Below, one piece after another: positions 7,731-15,019 of a stretch of 64,000 bases of DNA. Within the stretch, counting starts at the first letter, position 1; every line of letters starts with the position of its first letter. Made by a program: the position numbers and the translations under genes. The stretch is taken from assembly GCF_000316195.1 (NCBI RefSeq), contig NZ_JH994111.1, positions 1,179,336 to 1,243,335 on the forward strand. The letters are read 5' to 3'. The notes under the pieces are model-generated. The model was not told the DNA's origin and made no database searches. It saw nothing but the letters and a program-made list of their open reading frames with translations. The DNA is from Brachyspira hampsonii 30446 (GTDB taxonomy: Bacteria > Spirochaetota > Brachyspiria > Brachyspirales > Brachyspiraceae).

Positions 7731-9902
7731 CTAATTTTTTCGCCATATTGCATTATTAAATTTAAGTTTAGGCTGAGCAAATACTTTCATCATTTTTTCT
7801 AATTCTATCTTATTAGAATAGATAGCATATTCAAGTCCTTTTCTGCCTTTACTTATAGCCGAAATAAAACTTTCTTCTGTTATAGCAACTGCATTAGCTC
7901 CTAACATAAAATATTTAAATACATCAGCCCCATATCTAGGAGATTCAGTAAGCCATAATAACTGCATTTTATGACTATTATGCAAATTACATGCTACTCT
8001 ATTAATAGTATCGGCAACTTTTTCCATACCTTTTAATGCATACCTATTATTATTTGAAAAATATACAGCATTTGCATGTGCTGAATTAATATGATGTATA
8101 TCATTTTCATTAGATATCCCTTTAATTATTACAGGTATATCTATTTCTTTTATCAATTTTGACAATTCTTTTTCGCTTCTTATATGTATCTTATTATTGG
8201 AGTTAATATTATAACAATATGAGAAATCTATTCCAACAGCACAAGCACCATTTTTTTCAGATTCTCTTAATCTTTGAAGTAAAACATCTTGGGTATTATT
8301 ACCATCAATCATAATAATACCTCTTTTTTTATCTTTTACAGTTTTTACAGATAATTCAAATAATTCTTCATTATTAAAATCATTTAATATAGCCAATACT
8401 TCGCAATTAGACGCACTATCCATTACAGTTTCATAATATTCTCTTATATCCATTATGCCGTCTATTACTTCAGTTAAATTATGTATTGTATCTATAATTA
8501 CAGGCTGAGAAACATGAGTATTAAATAATGTAGTTTCTAATTTAACTTCTTTTTCTTCATGTATAATACTTGGATTAAATGAATAATTTGAAAGTCCTGT
8601 TTTTTCATCTATATTATCTTCAAATAAGTAATCTGCATTATGTTTTGATGCTAATTTTTCCTGAGCTATTCTTTTTATTTCTTCTACTGTTATACTTTTT
8701 TCATCTGTAAGTTTGAAATGAACAGCATTTATAGCTTTATTTGCTATTGCTACAGCCTCATCTCTTGTTTTTCCTACAGTTATAACATTACCTGCTTTTT
8801 CCAAGTTATTTGTAGGTGTTACTAATATATCTCCTGTTTTTGTTTTTATAAATACTTCTTTAACACCTTCTATTTTTTTAGCATTTTCAACCCCTTCAAT
8901 AGATTCTATTATTCCTGTACCAGGAAGAAATGCTTTTTCAACGGAAACTTTATCCCATTTAGGTTTTAAATCGCTTGGGGGATTTCCTAATGCTATTTCT
9001 ATTGCATTTTTTATTAGATTAACACCTGTAGAAAGAGGGTAGGTATAGGCACTCATAAATCCGCCGGATAATCTTGCCGCAATTTCTCCAACCATAGCAC
9101 CATTTTTTGTTACTTTAATATCACCTTTAGCGGCTCCAATTTTCAAATTTAATGCTTTTATACCAGCTTTCATTACATTTATAGCATCATCTATCTTTTC
9201 TTTTTCTAATGCTGAAGGCATAATATGACCGGTTTCTATGAAAAATGGAGGAAACTCTATTATTCTATCAGCAACTCCTGTAACATATATCTCATCATTA
9301 TATATAAGCATATCAATAGATAGTTCCGGACCGTCCATAAACTCTTCTACTATTACTTCCCCCGAAGGCGAAGCACTTTTAGCTCTGTTAAATGCCGCTA
9401 ATATATCGCTTTCACTTGATACTTTCATTACACCGCGGGCCCCCATATTATCAGCAGGCTTAACAACAACAGGAGTATTTAAATGCTTATATGCCTCCAT
9501 AGCTTCTTCATAATTCCATACAGGAAAGAAATTCGGCTGAGGTACATTGTTCTTTTTGAATCTTTCACGCATTCTTATTTTATTTGACGCAGCATAAGCA
9601 TCTTCAAATCTATTTCCAGGAAGTCCTAAAGCATTGGCAACTGCAGCAACAGTAGAAGAAGCATCAGTACCTACAGTTATAACTCCATGTATTTCCATTT
9701 TCTGACTTAAATCTCTAGCCGCTCTTACACTTCCATCAACATCTCTAGTAGAAACTACCATAGGATAATCAGCTATTTTCATTCCATGTGCATCTTTATT
9801 ATAATCAAAAACTATTGTGTAAAGTCCCATTTCCTGAGCTATTTGTATTGCAGGTACTTGCAATAAACCAGCACCTATTATTATTATACGCTTGCCTTTC
9901 AT
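7731..9902 (-). CDS. ATP-grasp ligase fused to FMN-dependent oxidase-like domain
   Basis: Protein of 723 residues with two domains. Residues 1-400 are an ATP-grasp enzyme: an N-terminal Rossmann-like segment (KRIIIIGAGLLQVPAIQIA), PVVVKPADNMGARGVMKV for ATP binding, EEFMDGPELSIDMLI, and GEIAARLSGGFMSAYTYPL near the metal site. It resembles carboxylate-amine ligases related to carbamoyl-phosphate synthase. Residues about 450-723 match the layout of FMN-dependent alpha-hydroxyacid oxidases: TTLFNTHVSQPVII, IPVIIKGI, then YFSNNNRYALKGM where the family has S-N-H-G-G-R-Q-L, and PRYGADVFKYFMLGANAV. The active-site His and the DGG before the R-x-G-x-D motif are missing, so the second domain may be inactive or changed. 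Substrate unknown. Confidence 0.7.
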   Translation of the reverse strand: MKGKRIIIIGAGLLQVPAIQIAQEMGLYTIVFDYNKDAHGMKIADYPMVVSTRDVDGSVRAARDLSQKMEIHGVITVGTDASSTVAAVANALGLPGNRFEDAYAASNKIRMRERFKKNNVPQPNFFPVWNYEEAMEAYKHLNTPVVVKPADNMGARGVMKVSSESDILAAFNRAKSASPSGEVIVEEFMDGPELSIDMLIYNDEIYVTGVADRIIEFPPFFIETGHIMPSALEKEKIDDAINVMKAGIKALNLKIGAAKGDIKVTKNGAMVGEIAARLSGGFMSAYTYPLSTGVNLIKNAIEIALGNPPSDLKPKWDKVSVEKAFLPGTGIIESIEGVENAKKIEGVKEVFIKTKTGDILVTPTNNLEKAGNVITVGKTRDEAVAIANKAINAVHFKLTDEKSITVEEIKRIAQEKLASKHNADYLFEDNIDEKTGLSNYSFNPSIIHEEKEVKLETTLFNTHVSQPVIIDTIHNLTEVIDGIMDIREYYETVMDSASNCEVLAILNDFNNEELFELSVKTVKDKKRGIIMIDGNNTQDVLLQRLRESEKNGACAVGIDFSYCYNINSNNKIHIRSEKELSKLIKEIDIPVIIKGISNENDIHHINSAHANAVYFSNNNRYALKGMEKVADTINRVACNLHNSHKMQLLWLTESPRYGADVFKYFMLGANAVAITEESFISAISKGRKGLEYAIYSNKIELEKMMKVFAQPKLKFNNAIWRKN

Positions 9903-10036
9903 ATAAATATTGCCTTTTATAATTAATTTAAAATATTCCTATATAGTGTTATTAATATCGAAATTTTAATACCAAACTAGAGAATTTTTACTTACTTGTA
10001 TTAATATTATTGAATTTTAGTAAATATATATTATAA

Positions 10037-10422
10037 TGCTTAGCAAATATATTTTCATTAAAAAATTATTATTTAACAGATACTAGTAAAGGATTGCCTT
10101 TGGCACCTGGAGGATTTATTATTTATGACGCCGATGAATATGATTTGAATAATCAGCAAGTTAAAACATAAGTTTTGGATTTTCAAAATAATATTTATTT
10201 GGCATGGAATGGAAATTTTAATTCTGTTAGTAGTTCAGGGGAAGTTAATACTAATGATATTATAATGATGTTATATGGATTAATGCAAGAAATCTTTCTT
10301 CTTCTGCATCATCATTATCAAAAAGCAAAATGTTTGACTTTGATTATTTTGAATATAATAAAATTTATATAGATAAAGTATTAACATCTGAAGAAGTTAT
10401 GAAAGCTAAATCTAAAAAATAA
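10037..10422 (+). pseudogene. Decayed gene fragment (in-frame stop and frameshift)
   Basis: One frame reads YYLTDTSKGLPLAPGG-FIIYDADEYD up to a TAA at 10169-10171. It continues in the same frame through DFQNNIYLAWNGNFNS to about 10285. After a frame change near 10280-10295 the sequence resumes as ARNLSSSASSLSKSKMFDFD and runs to TAA at 10420-10422. There is no start codon with a ribosome binding site. The parts read as one broken protein of at least 125 residues, perhaps the C-terminal part of a surface protein or lipoprotein; the LAPGG-F-I-I piece only weakly recalls Bacteroidetes surface-protein families. A good terminator follows, as expected for a former gene end. Confidence 0.6.
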
Positions 10423-10440
10423 ATATTAATAATATTTCAT

Positions 10441-10480
10441 AAAATTAGGCTGCTGTTTAATAAATAGCGGTCTAATTTTT
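10441..10480 (+). terminator. Terminator after the decayed gene
   Basis: AAAATTAGGCTGCT (10441-10454) pairs with AGCGGTCTAATTTT (10466-10479) with two G-U pairs, and a T-run ends the right arm. Confidence 0.7.
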
Positions 10481-10590
10481 ATAATAATTTTTGTATTGTA
10501 CGCGAAGTGGGTAGGGGAATACTTTCCTAAATTATAAATAAAATTAATTTTGAAATAAGTATATTAATATAGTATTATTTCAAGATAAGA

Positions 10591-10943
10591 ATAGGCATGT
10601 TTCAAAACTATTTTAATATTATTTATGATAATTATAGTATTGAAAATTTATAATGCGGCTTTGCTTATAACAATTCATCCGAGTCCAAGTTGTTTTATAC
10701 GGTGAGCATGCCTTACTTTGCGTTATTATGCTAGGCAAAGGACTGAGGATTTATATACAATAATTAATATTATCGATTTAATATAAAATAATAAATTTTA
10801 AGAAAGTCTAATATTCAAAACCAAATTATAGCTACTGCAATTTTGTAAATTCATACAGTTAGTAACGGTTAATATTAGAAATATAGAATATAATTTTATT
10901 TACAGTAATTTTATCTAAATATGCGTTTTGAGACAAGTATAAT
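10591..10943. repeat. Divergent copy of the ACTTGTTTCAAAAC inverted-repeat element
   Basis: The left end GCATGTTTCAAAACTA (from 10594) and the right end GTTTTGAGACAAGTATAATA (10924-10943) are imperfect inverted copies of the terminal repeats of the better-preserved element at 11042-11357. The element has a similar length (about 350 bp) and no open frame. It contains GCGGCTTTGCTTA, like GGGGCTTTGCTG in the other copy. The 620-base span 10423-11041 otherwise holds nothing I can name. Confidence 0.5.
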
Positions 10944-11041
10944 ATATTATTGGTAAAATAGAAAATATAAGCTATAAAATAAAGCTGCAAATAATATATA
11001 GTAATATGGTAATTATTAAGTCTTTATAATGATTTATATAA

Positions 11042-11357
11042 TAGACTTGTTTCAAAACTCAAATTTTTAATATTTATAGTTTTTTAATTTAATATTTTTT
11101 TGATTATAGTTGGGGCTTTGCTGCGAAGCACACAGTCGTGCCAAACCCCACTTCTTTTGTGACGCCTGTCCGCCTTCGGTGTGGCACATACGAAGTACGC
11201 CTTCGGCGAGAAGCATATGAAGTACGCCTGCGGCGAAAGACTGCATATTTATATACTAAAACAATAATTTATAAAACATATCAAACATTATTTTATAAAT
11301 TATAAAATTACGAAATTTTCATATGTAATCTTGTCAAGTAGTTTTGAAACAAGTCTA
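11042..11357. mobile_element. MITE-like element, 316 bp, with 18-bp terminal inverted repeats
   Basis: TAGACTTGTTTCAAAACT at 11042-11059 is the exact reverse complement of 11340-11357. The element has no coding frame. Its centre (about 11112-11250) is far more G+C-rich than its surroundings and holds a possible long hairpin (TGGGG...CCCCA), then repeated units of CGAAGTACGCC-TTCGGCG type that can fold as short stems. The ends begin and finish with TA, which fits a TA-duplicating Tc1/IS630-type mobiliser, but this is inference. Related ends occur at 10591-10943, 12584-12601 and 48192-48221. The 517 bases from 11358 to 11874 show only the promoter listed next. Confidence 0.7.
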
Positions 11358-11804
11358 ATAAAAATAAGCTGTTATAATTATTAAATAATTAATAAAAGTC
11401 TTGTGTATGTGTGATAATTTAGTCATTACTATAAACAATGACTCTAAGTAAGAAGAAAGGAAAAAATAAATCTATGCTAAATGAATAGTTATTAATAATA
11501 AATAAAGGCAGTAGTAGAATTGAGAAATATTTAAAGTATAGCTGATGATTATTATATTTATTATTATATGGTATAAAGTTTTGGATATTCAATATCAATG
11601 ATAAAAGCTGTAAGTTGTAAAAAGAATAAATTTATATTCCGATAATGTATATTATGTTAACTTAAGCATGTTATTTTTTATAGACTTTATTATGATATTG
11701 ATAATAAAGCTATCATTATGGCAATAGATATAGATTATGTTTTTATAAATAAAAAAATTAAAAAGTCAATACATAATATTTATACAAGCAATTTTCATTA
11801 ACAA

Positions 11805-11833
11805 TTGAACTTTTTTATATATTATAGTATAAT
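11805..11833 (+). promoter_or_regulatory. Promoter of the 11875 lipoprotein gene
   Basis: TTGAAC (11805-11810), 17-base spacer, TATAAT (11828-11833), 41 bases before the ATG. Confidence 0.65.
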
Positions 11834-11874
11834 CTATCATTAATAAAGAAAAATAAAATTACGGATATGCACTA

Positions 11875-12402
11875 ATGAAAAAAATAACACTTTTTTTAAT
11901 ATTAAGTTTAATAATTATATCATGCAAAAATGACGGCGGATCTATATACGCTATGGAAAAAAGATATAATAATTTCCTCAATATACTTCCAACTGATATA
12001 AGGAATGATTATACTTTAGAATCTGATAAATACGGTAATATGTATAAAGAATGGATTAATGAGTTCAATACTTGGACTGAAAATATACTAAATACAGAAT
12101 CTCAAAGAGAACAAGAAATATCAGCAAGGATCACACCAGACAAGATAGAATATGCTCTAGAAACTTTAACAAGTAAAGACTATGAAAGAAATCTTCCCGT
12201 AGAACTTATGTCTAAGGTAAAGGCACATACAGATGAATTATCCTTAAAAATAGAAGAATTAGAAAAAGATGAGGCTTTCTCTAATAATATGATAAAACTA
12301 AAAAAAGATGAAGCTGTAGAAAACTTTACTACAAAAGATACTATATTTTACTATGTTTGGAATTATTTAATAACAATAGACAGACCAAGACGTTTTCAGT
12401 GA
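11875..12402 (+). CDS. Small lipoprotein of unknown function
   Basis: Protein of 175 residues with a lipoprotein signal: MKK, a hydrophobic stretch, and the lipobox IISC with Cys17 as the lipidated residue. The mature part is charged and mainly helical (for example SLKIEELEKDEAF) with no recognisable family. It would be anchored to a membrane facing the periplasm or the surface. It has its own promoter, and repeat-rich DNA lies on both sides, so it looks like a stand-alone accessory gene. The C-terminus ends with the basic tail RPRRFQ. Confidence 0.7.
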   Translation: MKKITLFLILSLIIISCKNDGGSIYAMEKRYNNFLNILPTDIRNDYTLESDKYGNMYKEWINEFNTWTENILNTESQREQEISARITPDKIEYALETLTSKDYERNLPVELMSKVKAHTDELSLKIEELEKDEAFSNNMIKLKKDEAVENFTTKDTIFYYVWNYLITIDRPRRFQ

Positions 12403-12583
12403 TATTGATTTTTATTATTCAAACGTAATATTTTCCTCATTATTATTTTATAGTAATTTTAGTATAATTATATTATGTCATTATAGATAGTATAAATATT
12501 TATAGTGTGTGTTGTTAAAAATGGAATAGATTTTAAAACATTATTTTTATAATTGATAAATTATGAAAATTTCGTGTTAAAGT

Positions 12584-12601
12584 ACTTTTGAAACAAGACT
12601 A
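12584..12601. repeat. Solitary end of the inverted-repeat element
   Basis: ACTTTTGAAACAAGACTA differs at two positions from the right terminal repeat of the 11042-11357 element. The 40 bases before it (GATAAATTATGAAAATTTCG and flanks) also resemble that element's inner end. No left end is evident, so it is a remnant. The rest of the 388-base gap 12403-12790 holds nothing I can name. Confidence 0.5.
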
Positions 12602-12790
12602 ATATATAATAATGCATATACCATTATTTATTTCAGGCATATATTTTTTATGTGTATTATGTTAATATAGTTTGTTTTGCTTATGATACTTGTAATAATG
12701 CTTAGTAAAATTTTATTATTAAAATATTTTAGTATTATCCCATAGCCTAACTTAATGACATCATTTTTGATTTTTTTATTTTAAAAAACT

Positions 12791-13486
12791 TTAGGAATTG
12801 CCTAAAAAGCTGCTGCCTATTCTAACCATATTTGAACCATGCTTTATGGCTAACTCATAGTCCGATGACATACCCATTGAAAGAATCGATAAAGTATTAT
12901 CATATTTTTTATTTATTTCTTTATATATTATGTTAAGTTTTTCAAATTCTTCTTCTATAATATTAGTATCTTCAGTATCTTTTCCTATTGCCATTAATCC
13001 TTTTACTGATACATTACTCATTTTTATAATATTCTCATATACCCCTATATATTCATCTGCTGTAAATCCGCCCTTCTGGCTTTCATCGCTTATATTAAAC
13101 TGAAGCAGTATATTTTGTATTTTATTATTTTTTAATGCTTCTTTATTTATACATTCTGCTATCTCTATAGAATCTACACTCTGTATTAAATCCGCATATT
13201 TTACTATGTATTTTACTTTATTGCTTTGTATACGTCCTATAAAGTGCCATTTTACATTGTTTTTTATTTTACCTACCTCACCTACCCTATCCCTCAAACT
13301 CTGTGCCTTACTCTCTCCTAATGGCAAGTCTATATTTAATGATAAGAACTCTTTTATTGTTTCAATAGAAGAATATTTACTTACTGCTACTAAAGTTACA
13401 TCATAATTTATATTATACTTTTCTTTTGCTCTGTTAATATTATCTTCTATCAAATTATATCTTTTTAAAATTTCATCTTTGTTCAT
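12791..13486 (-). CDS. PLP homeostasis protein (YggS/PLPBP family)
   Basis: Protein of 231 residues, a single-domain TIM-barrel PLP-binding protein that buffers pyridoxal phosphate and keeps amino-acid pools in balance; no catalytic reaction is known. The PLP-binding lysine lies in LVAVSKYSS. Other family motifs are GESKAQSLRDRV, WHFIGRIQSNKVK and the phosphate-binding end LSMGMSSDYELAIKHGSNMVRIG. Length is normal. It is transcribed alone from a promoter at 13519-13546, back to back with yaaR. In many bacteria this gene neighbours cell-division genes; that is not so here. Confidence 0.9.
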   Translation of the reverse strand: MNKDEILKRYNLIEDNINRAKEKYNINYDVTLVAVSKYSSIETIKEFLSLNIDLPLGESKAQSLRDRVGEVGKIKNNVKWHFIGRIQSNKVKYIVKYADLIQSVDSIEIAECINKEALKNNKIQNILLQFNISDESQKGGFTADEYIGVYENIIKMSNVSVKGLMAIGKDTEDTNIIEEEFEKLNIIYKEINKKYDNTLSILSMGMSSDYELAIKHGSNMVRIGSSFLGNS

Positions 13487-13518
13487 AATAAAATGTCCGC
13501 AAATAAATAACTTGCCTT

Positions 13519-13546
13519 ATTATAAATCTTTTTCTTTTTTTTTCAA
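13519..13546 (-). promoter_or_regulatory. Promoter of the PLPBP gene
   Basis: On the minus strand, TTGAAA (complement of 13541-13546), a 16-base spacer, and TATAAT (complement of 13519-13524). Confidence 0.6.
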
Positions 13547-13661
13547 TAAAGTAGAATTTTATTAAAATACTATATAGTAATACATATATTAATGATAAAT
13601 AAAATAGTAAAGCAAAATTATAAAAATACGATTTATTATATATTGAAATTTTATCTGATTC

Positions 13662-13676
13662 ATGTTAAGTTAACAT
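13662..13676. promoter_or_regulatory. Perfect palindrome upstream of yaaR
   Basis: ATGTTAA-G-TTAACAT is a perfect inverted repeat 34 bases before the yaaR start codon, in a position where an operator could act. The overlapping 15-mer TTAAGTTAACATAAT recurs on the other strand at 11651-11665. Function is inferred from symmetry alone. Confidence 0.35.
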
Positions 13677-13709
13677 AATATATTAGAAATAAATTATGGA
13701 GAAAAATAA

Positions 13710-14177
13710 ATGAGAGTTCAAGACAGAAGAAACAGAGAGATGAATTTAAACAGTATACTTATGACTTCACAAGATGCTTCAATGGCTTCCTCTATGAAAG
13801 TAGCGGTATCATCATCTCCATTTGCAACAATGCTTGAAGAAGAAAAAGAAATAAAAAGATACTCTTATGAATTAGATGAATTAAAAAGACAAATATACGA
13901 TGCTGGAAACATGCTAGAAAAAAGTGCCAATATAAAAGATTTTCAAAAATTTAGAGATTTGATAAGATCATTAACAGACAAATTAGTAAAAGATGCATAC
14001 AGAATAAGAATAGTATCATCATATATGAGAAGAGGACGTGAATATCAGGTTGTTTCAAAAATTAATGAAGAACTTGATTCATTATATAAATTAATTATGA
14101 CAGAGCAGAAAAACCATATAGCCATAGCCAATAAGGTTATGAGACTTAAAGGTTTAGTATTAGATTTAATGTCATGA
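13710..14177 (+). CDS. YaaR family protein (DUF327)
   Basis: Protein of 155 residues. The core, from FATMLEEEKEIKRYSYEL through KLVKDAYRIRIVSSYMRRG to the closing LKGLVLDLMS, matches the layout of the small helical DUF327/YaaR family found in Firmicutes and spirochaetes; its role is not well established. There is no signal peptide or membrane segment, so it is cytoplasmic. GGAG stands 8 bases before the ATG. The gene overlaps tsaB by the ATGA at 14174-14177, so the two are translationally coupled. Confidence 0.75.
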   Translation: MRVQDRRNREMNLNSILMTSQDASMASSMKVAVSSSPFATMLEEEKEIKRYSYELDELKRQIYDAGNMLEKSANIKDFQKFRDLIRSLTDKLVKDAYRIRIVSSYMRRGREYQVVSKINEELDSLYKLIMTEQKNHIAIANKVMRLKGLVLDLMS

Positions 14178-14866
14178 ATATACTAGCATTCGATACAGTA
14201 TCTACTAGCTTTTCTATAGCTATTCAAAAAGAAGATGGTTCAATAATAGAATACAATAAAGAAGATGTTAGAAATCATAATGAGGAAATACTGCCTGTTT
14301 TAGATAACTTTCTAAAAGTAAATAATTTCCCATTGGATAAAATAGATTGTATTGTACTTGGTATTGGTCCTGGATCTTTTACTGCATTGAGAATAGCATT
14401 TGCAACAGTAAAAACAATTTGCTATACTAGAAATATTCCTATAGTTGGAATTTCAAGTTTAGAAACTTTATATAAAAATATTTCTGAAAAAGAAGGTATA
14501 AAAGCTGCTATGATAGATGCTAGAAAAGGCAGTATCTATGCTAATATATACAATAATGATGAAAAAATAGCAGAAAATACCGACCTCACCTATCAGCAAT
14601 TTATAGATATAATTAATTCTATTAAAAGTTCAGGTAAAAATATTACTTTATGCGGAGATGGATTTTATAAAAATCAAGATTATTTTAAAGAAAATTTAAA
14701 AGACTATAAAATAAATAACTTGGATAAATCTTTCAATATAATAAGAGCTTCTAATAGTATAAAATTATCAATGCCAAGAATAAAGTCCAATAACTTTGAT
14801 AATATTTTCAATTTACTCCCTCTTTATTTAAGAAATAGCGAAGCTGAAAATAAAAAAAATCAATAA
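14174..14866 (+). CDS. tsaB: tRNA threonylcarbamoyladenosine biosynthesis protein TsaB
   Basis: Protein of 230 residues, the non-catalytic partner that joins TsaD and TsaE to make the t6A37 modification of ANN-decoding tRNAs. The N-terminus MNILAFDTVSTSFSIAI is the ASKHA-fold phosphate loop, and GIGPGSFTALRIAFATVKTI is the signature segment of TsaB. GISSLETL and the MIDARKGSIYANIY strand are also typical. Length is normal. The start overlaps the stop of yaaR (ATGA). No strong terminator follows; the chemoreceptor downstream has its own promoter. Confidence 0.93.
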   Translation: MNILAFDTVSTSFSIAIQKEDGSIIEYNKEDVRNHNEEILPVLDNFLKVNNFPLDKIDCIVLGIGPGSFTALRIAFATVKTICYTRNIPIVGISSLETLYKNISEKEGIKAAMIDARKGSIYANIYNNDEKIAENTDLTYQQFIDIINSIKSSGKNITLCGDGFYKNQDYFKENLKDYKINNLDKSFNIIRASNSIKLSMPRIKSNNFDNIFNLLPLYLRNSEAENKKNQ

Positions 14867-14945
14867 AAAATTGCATAATTCCTATTGATTGATAAAAATA
14901 TATAAAAAATATACGATAATTATTACGATATATGAAAAATATATC

Positions 14946-14973
14946 TTGACTTCAGAAAAAATATTGTTATTAT
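14946..14973 (+). promoter_or_regulatory. Promoter of the chemoreceptor gene
   Basis: TTGACT (14946-14951), 16-base spacer, TATTAT (14968-14973), about 45 bases before the GTG start. Confidence 0.6.
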
Positions 14974-15019
14974 ATATATGTATTATAATATATTCGTAAA
15001 ATAATGTTGGAGTTTGAAA

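Noticed and set aside
11110..11250. Repeated CGAAGTACGCC-type units as a CRISPR array
   Set aside because: Only two or three short units, with no unique spacers of constant length and no cas genes in the window.
9903..11874. tRNA or other standard RNA gene in the long gene-poor stretch
   Set aside because: No cloverleaf, no CCA-adjacent acceptor stem and no recognisable SRP, RNase P or tmRNA core was found by eye.
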